A stretch of 64,000 bases of DNA. Source: Obelidium mucronatum (Eukaryota; Chytridiomycota; Chytridiomycetes; Chytridiales; Chytriomycetaceae). The DNA is taken from contig JAIVFH010000114.1 in the NCBI GenBank assembly GCA_025765595.1, positions 1 through 64,000 on the forward strand. Reading direction: 5' to 3'. A program made the translations under genes and the position numbers. Below the pieces are notes generated by a model. The model had not been told where the DNA came from. It did not search any database and saw only the letters and a list, made by a program, of their open reading frames with translations. How positions within the stretch are numbered: the stretch's first letter is position 1; the number at the start of each line of letters is the position of its first letter. Of this stretch, positions 22,291-33,253 are shown in pieces.

Positions 22291-22362
22291 CTCCCAGACG
22301 GGGAATTGAACCCCGGTCTCGCCCGTGACAGGGGCGGATACTGGCCACTATACTATCTGGGA
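22291..22362 (-). tRNA. tRNA-Asp (GTC), unit copy 2
   Basis: Identical to the copy at 17574-17645. Confidence 0.96.
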
Positions 22363-22390
22363 ATGAGACCACTATCTGAATTTAGCATTA

Positions 22391-22880
22391 GGGGGTGTCA
22401 CTTGTTTGGAAAGAAATCGTGATTGCATTTTGATTGGCTAGAGCAGTTTCACAAAGATTCCTTATCACGAAAATTCTTCACGACGTTTTTTCTTCCAGAA
22501 AACAATCTCGAACTGAACATGCCGAAAGGACCAACCCCACCGAGGCCATTGGGGTCACAACCCAATGCACCACCTCCGCCACCCAGTGTCTAACAAAGTG
22601 TTGGAACAATAAATGAAGCACTAACCTACAGGCACAAATACTGTGGTGGAATTAATAGCAATTTACATGAAACTCCTGCTTGAAAGCTTTGTCGGAGGTA
22701 TTGGAGTGAAAGTTTATTGAGATTTTATTCCAATGCCCCGATGGTTTATTGGTGCTGGCTGCTCGTGGCATTTTGCAACGGATTGGTGTTGTTGTGACCA
22801 GAGGGGTCTCAATTCTTCAAAGATATCACGAATAAATTATCACGTAATCATTTTTTTCACGAAAAACAAGTGACACCCCC
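22391..22880. mobile_element. 490-bp MITE, unit copy 2
   Basis: Copy of 17674-18163 carried along by the tandem duplication. Confidence 0.85.
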
Positions 22881-23259
22881 TATTATTATTCAGCAAAAAC
22901 TATATTGGCATTCATATTGATATCTGATTCTAAATTTTGTTTTGAGGTGCCACAGCTTGATTTGTTGCCTTCAAATCATCCACCAAACATGTTCAAACCA
23001 CATGCATGTCATAAGAGCCGGTTGGAGGGTCAGCAAGAGAAGAGGCTTCAGTACACACTGATGCAACAGTCACGGAGCCAAATTGGATGATCAACCCCTC
23101 CTGAAGATTGGTGGTCAACTGTCCATTCTCATCCCAAAGTAGCCACCAAAATACAGATCAGTCAGATTGCAAAACTGTATTTTGAGTTTGAGCAATGAAG
23201 AACAAAACACAGCACATTTCTTCTGCTCCCTTGACATCTTGATGGTCATAGTCATAGAT

Positions 23260-23333
23260 TGCTCCATACAGGGATCGAACCTGTGACCTTGGCGTTATTA
23301 GCACCACGCTCTAACCAACTGAGCTAATGGAGG
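23260..23333 (-). tRNA. tRNA-Ile (AAT), unit copy 2, C1:C72 mismatch
   Basis: Same sequence as 18543-18616, including the unpaired first acceptor position. Confidence 0.92.
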
Positions 23334-24317
23334 ACAGGGTTAGGGTTTCATGCTGTCATATAGGATCATTACTTCTATTTATACTTAGTGAGCATGTCCA
23401 AGATAGGATGCTAGGAGCACAATGTTCCAGTCAAGTATTACTATCCACCATGCTCCAGTCCCGCAGACAGAATTTTAAGTGCAATTGCATGTCCATTACA
23501 TGTCCCTGCCTGGTAAGAGAGAGCCAAAGTACTGTAGCTAAGATTGAAAATAGAAAAATAAAGAATATCTTTATCATAATAAATACAATATTCATGATTG
23601 GTTGTGTTGTATTTCACATACTATTTTTGTGCAATCCTTAACACAGAGAGATGTGAGGTAATACCCCTAACTACATGGCATTGTGGTGTAAAACCATCCT
23701 CTCTACAAAATGTGCGCTATACCTACCTGTGATTATGCACATCCTCTGTTATTCTATAGATTTCACTGTAAAAAATTGCAAGTGTAGCAACTTATAAGTG
23801 GCAATCAGAATAAAATGTATTAGTTCTTGTCTCTGTCTACAAGCAACATAGTTTATGCTCAACATCAATAGGTTTTAATTTCTTGAAGGCTTTTACTCCT
23901 TGGCAAAATTGATCTCATATACATGGCTAAACCAGATGCATCAAATCTAGGGTTTTTGTGATCTTGCATTCTCACAAAGACCATGTTTCTTCAAAAGCAT
24001 TGTAGATTCCAAATCTGCATGGTCCTTTGCCTCTTTTTTTCAGTTGCTTTTCAGATGTCAGTGCCTTGGTGGCAAAAGTGGGGCATTTAACCTCCAAATC
24101 TCTTAGATTCTCTTTGTTTGTCCCATTAACCAATTGCTTGCAAGTTTGCACTGCAAAAGCTCTGTTGATTGATATAATCAGAAAATGGATTTCACAGTTA
24201 TTGTTACCAAGACCCATTTTGCTTTTTTTTCACAACAAACAATAGATTTCTGACTCTGTCATTACCTGTAAAGCCATTAGACCATAACATGGAGGTGAAT
24301 GGATTTTTGTTTTCCTT

Positions 24318-24361
24318 GAGAGTACATGAGAGTACATGAGAGTATATGAGAGTACATGAGA
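24318..24361 (+). repeat. 10-bp tandem repeat, unit copy 2
   Basis: Duplicate of 19601-19644. Confidence 0.9.
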
Positions 24362-24649
24362 TGAATTACTTTTGTGGAATTTTCAGACTAAACTCTGTGA
24401 CAAGACGTAAAGGAAAGACAAGAGCTGCAGCTGCAAACCATTTTACTTGTTTACTTTGACAGCCACGTTTATTTGGAATACTTGCAGTTGCATATGCAAA
24501 TTTTCAGGATGCACATGCTCATAAAAAGTAAAAAGGATTTGGCTGTTGCATTCACGTTAAAGTGAAATCCACATCTGGCTGAGGTGGCATGATACAAACA
24601 AAGCAAAACCCAACTCACAGAACGCACCTTTCTGCTGCCCAGCAAAGGT

Positions 24650-24731
24650 TGAGCAGAGTGGGATTCGAACCCACGCCTATTTCTAGACTGCAACTTGAGT
24701 GCAGCGCCTTGGACCGCTCGGCCATCTGCCC
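24650..24731 (-). tRNA. tRNA-Leu (CAA), unit copy 2
   Basis: Same sequence as 19933-20014. Confidence 0.96.
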
Positions 24732-25860
24732 TTCTCCCTAGGGAATTTGCTTTTCAAAATTGAGTCAATATTATAATTGGTAGTCTATTTAAAAAAATGG
24801 CAATCAATTGCCTCAATTGTTGAAAATTGCTCAGTATTCAACCCGTGGTGGCAAAATCCAGAATTGGTGCTGAAAGGTTTATCTTGGACAGAGCCATACC
24901 AACAGCTAGCTGTATAAGATTATTAAATAGGTTATTAAACAGCAGCTTTTTCAGGTCGCCCTTAGAAATTTGTAAACTGCAACAGCAATAACTTCTTTGA
25001 AACAATGGCTGAATTGGGCCTAGCATGTATGGTAGATTTCAACAGTCCAAAGTGGATGCTGGCTTCTGGGCCAGCTGGAGTAAATGGAGCCATCCTTCTG
25101 GATGTGAATTGAAAAATCTACAACTTGTATTGCAGAAGGAGTCAAAGATCACGGTGTGTGGTTAGTGTGTATTCCACACTTGGTTTGTGGAATGCTCTCT
25201 CCTCTTTAGTTTTAACCCTTTTTCTTATATACCCAGAGTTAGTCTGAAACACGTGTTTCAGGTATTTTCCAAAACACAATTTCTCACTAACACGCTTATT
25301 CTAATTATAAAGTGAATACCATTCACAAGTCTTTCTTCAAAAGTTGAACATCCTTGTTTCCCAAAAAAGCCGACCATGTACCAGCCTTAGAATTCAGAGG
25401 TGGTATATAAGAGAATCTATTGTGTCAATAAAATAGAGCTATTGTGTTTATTATATTCCAAACACAATTTAGTTCACTAGATTAAGTTAGGATGTTGTAG
25501 GTATTGGATTAGGAGTCTTTTCAAAGGTAGGGCACATGAGATTTATTGAAAACCAAAATACACACATCATAATAACTGTCAAAGACTGAGCGTGGTGCTG
25601 GTTCTGTGTACAGGTGCAAACACTAGAGAGATTTTGGAGATATTTGTTAACTTCATTATCAAACAAGGAGGATGTCACACAGTTTCATGTGCCTCCATTG
25701 CCCTCCAACAAGTTGCGGCCTGCATTGCCAAGAAACAATGTGAATGAATACATGTCTCTGGTGCCAAATCAGCTCATGTCACATAAAACCTGCTGATCAT
25801 GAGACATTAGATTGCAGGCAGGCATAAGCTGTTATTAAGAACAGGTCCAACGCTAAATTA

Positions 25861-25932
25861 GAGTGTATAGTGTAGTGGTCATCACCCTGGTTTTTGATAC
25901 CAGTAACTCCGGTGCGAATCCGGATACGACCT
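25861..25932 (+). tRNA. tRNA-Gln-like (TTG), unit copy 2, mismatched
   Basis: Same sequence as 21174-21245, with the same two acceptor mismatches and T-loop deviation. Confidence 0.7.
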
Positions 25933-25986
25933 GGCACATCCATTTTATACCCTATAATCCCCATATCTTCCCAGCCATGCAAAACA

Positions 25987-26059
25987 CGAGCGTACCAGGG
26001 GTCGAACCTGGAATCTCTTGATTCGTAGTCAAGCGCGGTAACCATTTTGCCATACACCC
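25987..26059 (-). tRNA. tRNA-Arg (ACG), unit copy 2
   Basis: As 21300-21372 but with two substitutions: acceptor position 4 is T (T-G wobble with 69), and one base differs just 5' of the anticodon stem. Confidence 0.93.
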
Positions 26060-26977
26060 ATATCCTTGAATAACAAACAACAAGCCAAAAAATTAATCAC
26101 TCAGAGCAGCCCATTAGTAGTGCATACAGAACCTATGCCTTGAGCTATGATTCTCTAAGTAGCCTGCAGTAATTCTTATCAAGCTGGCACCTTTCTCCCA
26201 ATAAATTTGCAATAGTCCAAAAGAACATTTTTTTCATTTTGTTACAATATCTTCCAACAATCAATGGCTACAACTCTGCCCACCTAGGTCCCAGGTTCAA
26301 GTCCATCAGTGCCACCAAACAATGCCACACAACACTCACTCTGTGATTTTCTGTGTAATGTAGTCTATCGCTACGCCACAGGAGTTGCACAGCAAGGCAA
26401 GTTGCAGGTCATGATCCTATCTTCAAAGATGAGAATCCATTGCTTCAACATCTACACCACATTGATGCGTGTGTTCTCTGATACTAGTGATTTGGAACAC
26501 AATGTGTTTATTTCATAAAACCCTTAATTTTGTATATGCGAAGTAAATATTTTGAAGTACACACCTGGTGATTTGAAACACAATGTGTTATCTATCCCAA
26601 ATCACCAAGATTTCTGTTTTGCTCCAGTTTTCCAAAATGTTCCGAGGCGCGCCAAGAAGACGTTTCACTTGGCGCTTCCAGAGCTCCTGGAAGTCTACGT
26701 GATGGAATTTTTCCCTTACTGATATATCATATGCTTGTGCCTCTGGATATGTTGGAGTGGAGCGATTTCCAGTTGCGACTTGCCATAATAGGTACACATC
26801 TACTCTCACATAGAACACTTACATTTTGGGCTAAATACACTTTCAAACAATGTTATAGTTCATGTTATAGTTTGTAAACAGACTGTAATGTTGCATGGAT
26901 TAGATTCCAAAATGTGAACTGTATTCTCCAACTATATATTGCTGCCTATCATCCACAATCAAAAGCTAGTTGCGGAT

Positions 26978-27049
26978 CTCCCAGACGGGGAATTGAACCC
27001 CGGTCTCGCCCGTGACAGGGGCGGATACTGGCCACTATACTATCTGGGA
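26978..27049 (-). tRNA. tRNA-Asp (GTC), unit copy 3
   Basis: Identical to the other two Asp copies. It is the only tRNA left in the truncated third unit. Confidence 0.96.
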
Positions 27050-27077
27050 ATGAGACCACTATCTGAATTTAGCATTA

Positions 27078-27567
27078 GGGGGTGTCACTTGTTTGGAAAG
27101 AAATCGTGATTGCATTTTGATTGGCTAGAGCAGTTTCACAAAGATTCCTTATCACGAAAATTCTTCACGACGTTTTTTCTTCCAGAAAACAATCTCGAAC
27201 TGAACATGCCGAAAGGACCAACCCCACCGAGGCCATTGGGGTCACAACCCAATGCACCACCTCCACCACCCAGTGTCTAACAAAGTGTTGGAACAATAAA
27301 TGAAGCACTAACCTACAGGCACAAACACTGTGGTGGAATTAATAGCAATTTACATGAAACTCCTGCTTGAAAGCTTTGTCGGAGGTATTGGAGTGAAAGT
27401 TTATTGAGATTTTATTCCAATGCCCCGATGGTTTATTGGTGCTGGCTGCTCGTGGCATTTTGCAACGGATTGGTGTTGTTGTGACCAGAGGGGTCTCAAT
27501 TCTTCAAAGATATCACGAATAAATTATCACGTAATCATTTTTTTCACGAAAAACAAGTGACACCCCC
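27078..27567. mobile_element. 490-bp MITE, unit copy 3
   Basis: Copy of 17674-18163 within the truncated third unit. Confidence 0.85.
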
Positions 27568-27978
27568 TATTATTATTCAGCAAAAACTATATTGGCATTC
27601 ATATTGATATCTGATTCTAAATTTTGTTTTGAAGTGCCACAGCTTGATTTGTTGCCTTCAAATCATCCACCAAACATGTTCAAACCACATGCATGTCATA
27701 AGAGCCGGTTGGAGGGTCAGCAAGAGAAGAGGCTTCAGTACACACTGATGCAACAGTCACGGAGCCAAATTGGATGATCAACCCCTCCTGAAGATTGGTG
27801 GTCAACTGTCCATTCTCATCCCAAAGTAGCCACCAAAATACAGATCAGTCAGATTGCAAAACTGTATTTTGAGTTTGAGCAATGAAGAACAAAACACAGC
27901 ACAGTTCTTCTGCTCCCTTGACATCCCTAAAACTGTATTTTGAGTTTGAGCAACGAAGAACAAAACACAGCACATTTC

Positions 27979-28112
27979 CACCCGGTCTTTTCCTGTGTGT
28001 CAATAAAAGATTGGGAAATTTTTTCCGTCTCCCCTATCTTTCATTGGCAGGAAAAAGAGACGCTTTTTGAGACCGGAGAAAAAACAGAAAAAGCAAAGTC
28101 CCGTTCAAGTCC
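27979..28112 (+). repeat. left terminal inverted repeat
   Basis: Matches the reverse complement of 30764-30897 with a few differences, including one extra C at position 4. Confidence 0.88.
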
Positions 28113-28337
28113 GTGAAAAAACAGCAAGTGCGAATCAACTGACAATTCTGACCAGCAATGGGCTGCAGTCAAATTGACGCTGACGGGATCAACCAACCAC
28201 CAGCAGCTGTCGACAACAAACCGGAAGGGACAGCCGTAGCCTTCACGGCTCACAGCGAGATGCAGTGCCAATATGGCAACAGCAGCGGCAAGGGCAACAA
28301 TCTTTCGCATTCATAACCGGAAGTCCCCACGGCAGAT

Positions 28338-28718
28338 ATGATTAGGACTTCGAAACAATGGATGCAACGACTCAAGCTAAAAGGTGGTGTCTTTATTCTT
28401 CACACTCCATTCCAATCCTTGCAGGTAATTAATATTACCGGTTCCTCCTCTTCTTCTTCAGTTACGGAAGAGTCTGAGCCTGACGCTGCTGAAACCACCC
28501 CAGACGTTTCCGCTGCTGGTGGTGGACCGACGAAGTTGGCGCCGAGTTTTCCGCTGAATTTGGCTTCACTGCCACTGAAGTCAGTCAGATTTGTCCAAAA
28601 AGTCGCCCAGAGTTCATTGTTGCTGTTTCCCCAGCTGGTGCAGGCTGTTGCCTGTTTGTGTCAAGCATACCAGTACGTGTCGTTATCTTCTTGTATGTTG
28701 TCATTCAGTTCATTATAA
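28338..28718 (+). other. unrecognised open frame inside the TIR transposon
   Basis: A 126-codon frame with a Ser run followed by acidic and Pro-rich sequence. Part of it (28435-28520) has an inverted, diverged partner near the other end of the element, read from the opposite strand. No domain recognised; it may be captured host sequence. Confidence 0.2.
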
Positions 28719-30763
28719 GCTTTCAAACTGCTTCCATGTATAGTTGAGAACAGCCAGTCGCTTCAGCATCCTTTAAGTCAGTTCCAGCCAAGTTTTCGGA
28801 GTTTGAGACCAAGGGACACCAGTTGATATGAAAAGGCATCTGTAAAACGTTTACTATTGCGAAACACAGCTGGGGCTGGGCAAAACGGTCTGTCCGAAAG
28901 TCGGTGAAGCATGGGAGTGGAGGCAGCCATGGACCATGGTAGCTCGAGCTTCACGCAAGCTTATTTTAAACAGCCAACGTTTCCTAATGTGGTTGCTATT
29001 CCAAAGTCCGAGGGTGGACTGGTCCCTTGGTTGAGGAACAATGCCTTGAATGCAAATGCTCAAGAACTTCTTGGGACTGCGAAAACACTTGAGTTGTAAT
29101 TTGTGAGACCATTTTGCTGTGAGCTTATCAATGGTTTGAATATTCAATAAAGATGGATATTTCTCTAAACGTTTGTGTTGGTGATTCTCAGGGTTGTTGG
29201 GAAGAGTGCATGGCTATGGGAATGCATGTCAAAAGCTGGACCAAACCACATCAAACTCTGTCCAGATCTGAAAAACAATGAATAAAGCAGGACGGGCCTG
29301 AATTGTAGCCCTGATTCATGCTGGATTTGGATTCTCACGCGACTGGAGTGGGCAAACACTCAGTCCATGTCAAAGGTTGCACTTTGATACACATACCAAC
29401 CACTTTCTGATAACTTTATCGAGTACACAAATTTAAATTGATTCTAATGTTTGGTTGAAATATTCTAAGAAATAAAGGAGATAATGGCAGAAGATTGCAT
29501 TTCCGACAACAAAACTTGACTTTCTCAGACCCATAACACCACCAACGCCCTCCAAATACAACCAGTTGTCTTGTATTAATGTTTTAAATGAATGAATGAG
29601 GTGCAAAAAAATAGTTTTTATTTTTTTTTTTTGATCCACTTTTCCGAACACTCCAACAAACTTTTGAAGTCAAGATCTCAAGCGTCTTTGAACAGAACCT
29701 CGTCAAACTTTACAATGGTACTAATATTAGTGCAGTCTATTAAATTGTGCTGTCCTTTTAGGTATGAATAATATACTTGGGAAGTTGAACATCTGCAAAA
29801 ACACAATATTCTTGATTACGCAAACAATACTCACCCGAGCACTACTAGACATTCGCACCTAATACTTAGAGAGTTTATTTTGTCTGAAAACGCGTGAAAG
29901 AGGTAATAATTCAACATAGGTTTGCTTTGTGTTCTGATGAGAATAGGTGGCATCATGACTTACAAAATTAAACTAAATTAATGACAAGAGTGAGAAGAGT
30001 TTATTTGCACATGCTACGCTGGGGTTGACAGTTCATTATAAGCAACTGCAGTAAAACGTCTTTTGACCATTGCTCAGGCATCCTTGGGTGCTGCCTCTAC
30101 CACGCTGTACGTCGACTTGCTGCATGAGTTTGACGTGTTCAGGTTTGATATTCCAAAAAGCCATTCCTCTTCCACTTCATAGAACGGCTATTGCTCAACT
30201 ACGGAATTATAGGGAGTAACTGGCATTTGAATTGGTCAATTCTGGCCGCAAGTTTGTCTCCAGCGCCAGCAGCAGGGCGTGAAGCACCAGCCACATCTCG
30301 ACGGCTGAGTGAGTGTCCAGCTAGAATTCTAACAGCGACACGAAGCGGCCCGTGATTGAGTGGTGTATGAGCGAAACCCAGTTAATGAGATACTTCAGAA
30401 TCAGAGATCCACGTTAGCAACGGGTTTGTTGGGACTGTAAGAGAATATTCAACTCACCTCCATCTCAGCGTTTGAGCGGTCTGGGTTGGTTTCGAAGTCG
30501 TCAGACTCTTCAGGTATTGAAGAAGAAGAAGCAGAAGAAGAAGAGACACTGTAAATATTCGTGAATATTAATGAGCTGCAAGGAATGGAATAGAGTGCGA
30601 AGAATAAAGACACTACCATCAATGATGTCCACTATTTCACAGTCTTAATCGTAACCGCCGTGAGGACTTCCGCCTGGAGGCGCGATAGATTGCCGCTGTT
30701 GCCGCTGCCGTTGCTGTTGGCGCTACATTTCGCGTGGCAGCCCTAAAAGCCACTGCTGTCGCT

Positions 30764-30897
30764 GGACTTGGACGGGACTTTGCTTTTTTCTGTTTTTTCT
30801 CCGGTCTCAAAAAGCGTCTCTTTTTCCTGCCAATGAAAGATAGGGGAGACGGAAAAAATTTCCCAATCTTTTATTGACACACAGGAAAAGACCGGTG
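30764..30897 (-). repeat. right terminal inverted repeat
   Basis: Reverse complement of the left repeat; similarity fades inward after CCAAGTCC. Confidence 0.88.
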
Positions 30898-30944
30898 CAC
30901 ATTTCTTCTGCTCCCTTGACATCTTGATGGTCATAGTCATAGAT

Positions 30945-31018
30945 TGCTCCATACAGGGATCGAACCTGTGACCTTGGCGTTATTAGCACCACGCTCTAAC
31001 CAACTGAGCTAATGGAGG
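30945..31018 (-). tRNA. tRNA-Ile (AAT), unit fragment 4, C1:C72 mismatch
   Basis: Same sequence as the other Ile copies. It lies 40 bp from the right target duplication of the 2.9-kb transposon. Confidence 0.92.
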
Positions 31019-31268
31019 ACAGGGTTAGGGTTTCATGCTGTCATATAGGATCATTACTTCTATTTATACTTACTGAGCATGTCCAAGATAGGATGCTAGG
31101 AGCACAATGTTCCAGTCAAGTATTACTATCCACCATGCTCCAGTCCCGCAGACAGAATTTTAATTGCAATTGCATGTCCATTACATGTCCCTGCCTGGTA
31201 AGAGAGAGCCAAAGTACCGGTAGCTGAGATTGAAAATAGAAGAATAAAGAATATCTTTATCATAATAA

Positions 31269-32470
31269 ATATGATATACATGTGTTTCTCCAGCAGACAC
31301 AATGAGCTGGCCAGAATCTTCATCAAAGAAACCAGGTTGAACCCTTTTGTGTCACTCAACCCCTTGAACGGCTCGAGCTTCTGGTCAAAGTTTGACCTGC
31401 CAACAAAGCTATCCCAGCAAGCAAGAACCCAGTTCTGGTTGATGCTGGAAAAGCAGGCAAGAAGAGAGAAGTTGTCATCCCAGCTGACAAGGTCAACATC
31501 GCAGAAAAACAAGCCAGGAAGAGACTCGTGCTCACTCAAGGCGACTGCCAAAAACTCAAGCTCTTCAACCAGACTCTCTGCTTCCGCTTTCAGTCCCCAA
31601 ACTGAAACATCAAGAAATGTTGCTTCAGAATCCTCTTGCAAGCTGGAAAACCACTCTGCTTTCCACAGCGGGGGTGGCAGAAACAAACCAGAAATTTTGA
31701 TCCCGAGTTGGTTGTGCCGAGCAATAAGGGGTGGCACAATGCAGCTACACAGACAATATATGCTGAACCGCTGCCGGCCCCACCTGTGGGCGACCCCCAA
31801 TTTGTATGAATTCTCAAAAACATAGATTTAGGCATGTTCAAGATTGTCTGCCCAATCATCTAGTCCACTTTGATCAAACTTTCTACACTCATCCAAACTG
31901 GGAAAGACTTGTATTGTGAGCGCAGCGCAAAATTCAAATAGAGCTCAATTTTTGCATGCTCCATCCATTTGTGCTTCAGCCAACCCATTTGCACACTGCC
32001 TTGCTGTTGGCCACCCACCCTCTGCAGCACCACCAGCCTTCCACCAATCAATCTATCGAGATATTGGCTACGCATTGATTTGCAGTAGAGGAGTATATCT
32101 GATGAACCTAACTAATTCTATTTTTAGGTCGGCAACAGACTGTCGAATCAAGCAACCTCTCGAACACCATCGGCGATGAAACTTTCATTAGAGACTCGAT
32201 GATTCCTGAACTGTTTTTCATTAATTGACTGCCGATAAATCAGTTTTATTACTATGCAACTCTTCACTCCTTCAGTGAAGCCCGTTGCGTGAGAGACTTA
32301 AAACCTAAATTGATGACTAGAGGAGGATTCTGGTGATGTTGGCCAAGTTCACGATTGGATATGGAAGAAATCCAAAGCGCGAAAATTGAATTTTGGCAAA
32401 CACTGGAAAGCCATCTGCGCTACTTTCCCATTTCGGAATTCACCCTAAAAGGCACCTCCTGTGCTTAACT
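31269..32470. other. no gene recognised
   Basis: Open frames occur on both strands (for example 31271-31825 plus, 31800-31126 minus). One internal plus frame, about 31415-31606, has Lys-rich protein-like composition. None resembles a known family and no splice pattern supports a gene. Possibly remnants of a broken gene. Confidence 0.3.
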
Positions 32471-32471
32471 G

Positions 32472-32543
32472 GGGCCCAACCGGGAATTGAACCCGGGACC
32501 TCTCGCACCCGAAGCGAGCATCTTACTACTAGACCATTGGGCC
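32472..32543 (-). tRNA. tRNA-Pro (CGG)
   Basis: Acceptor GGCCCAA/TTGGGCC is perfect, discriminator C as in yeast tRNA-Pro, anticodon CGG in CTCGC-loop-GCGAG, B box GGTTCAATTCC. Identical to 59305-59376. Confidence 0.97.
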
Positions 32544-33253
32544 TCTGGCAAAAACGATGGAAAATAGGTATCCAGCCTTTATTCTTAGAAAATCGCGCGG
32601 TAGAAGAACCAACTATTCCTGTATCTGTTGGATATAAAAACACAGAATTGTGACATCTTCTTTTTTTCGTGATTCGAATCCTTGGCAATAGATTCCCCAC
32701 AGTCATGCTATTAAGTTTACCGGGCTTATTTCAAATGAGATTGATTCAATCGCTAGAATATTGAATTTGCCTCTTCGGCTTGCAATTGGCGATTCGGTGA
32801 ACTGTCGGGAAATGAATTTATGGTCGTGCTACACGGTGCTGTCTCAGATGAAGAGAAATCTTACGTCGTTTGAATCCTTTCCTATCTTCTTCCACTTCCG
32901 CTTTGGCTGCCTTAATTTTTGATGGATCATGAGCGGCACCATTGTCATTTTAAGGTTCCTGCATATCTTATTGGGTTCGGGACACGCAAAAATACCAAGC
33001 AAGGGAAAAAGGAAAATAAAATAGGTTTGAAGATAGAGTGACTGACAATCTGACTGTTATGTTGATTGTTGAAGGGTATTTAAGACTGTTGATATCAGAT
33101 TCTCGAGGGGTGCTTTTCGTGGAGTGTTGACTTTGCGACTGTTTCGTTGAATTGAAACTAAACAATAGAACTCAATCAGAGGTAAGCGATTCCAAGAAAC
33201 TGAGGAGTATGTCTGTAAGTCACATTCAAATTATTTATGCTCGAATTATTTTC
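32544..33253. other. intergenic, nothing recognised; promoter side of BRCT gene
   Basis: About 700 bp between tRNA-Pro and the BRCT gene. Short frames only; no repeats or RNA genes seen. Confidence 0.4.

Larger units (their letters stand above)
21606..26292. repeat. tandem tRNA unit, copy 2 (4687 bp)
   Basis: Direct tandem copy of 16889-21605, nearly identical, shorter by 30 bp at about 25047. It carries the same five tRNA genes and MITE. Very low divergence implies a recent duplication or ongoing homogenisation. Confidence 0.95.
26293..27925. repeat. tandem tRNA unit, copy 3, truncated
   Basis: Matches the first 1630 bp of the unit (tRNA-Asp and MITE included), then stops just before the tRNA-Ile and joins directly to a fourth fragment at 27926. 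Confidence 0.93.
27979..30897. mobile_element. 2919-bp non-autonomous TIR transposon with 8-bp target duplication
   Basis: Terminal inverted repeats of about 134 bp (27979-28112 and 30764-30897) start CACCCGGTCTTTTCCTGTGTG on the left and CACCGGTCTTTTCCTGTGTG on the right. Both ends are flanked by the perfect 8-bp duplication CACATTTC (27971-27978 and 30898-30905). Further in, about 28435-28520 and 30480-30570 are weakly similar in inverted orientation (a Ser-rich then E-E-S-E/D stretch readable from each). No transposase is recognisable in 28.1-30.7 kb. 8-bp duplications fit hAT, P or KDZ/Zisupton-type elements; the superfamily is not decided. Confidence 0.85.
27926..31268. repeat. tandem tRNA unit, fragment 4, split by a transposon
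   Basis: 27926-27978 and 30898-about 31268 together match unit positions 18452-18865, including the tRNA-Ile. The 2919 bp between them are an inserted transposon with an 8-bp target duplication. Similarity ends near 31268. Confidence 0.88.

Noticed and set aside
28041..28310. Minus-strand frame with a signal-peptide-like start and LTAAHC, the trypsin histidine motif
   Set aside because: Only the short motif matches; no Asp or Ser active-site regions follow, and the frame overlaps the transposon's left TIR. Treated as chance.
31126..31825. Long overlapping frames on both strands (224 and 184 codons)
   Set aside because: No recognisable domain in either, strands conflict, and part lies over the tRNA-unit fragment. 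Left as unassigned.
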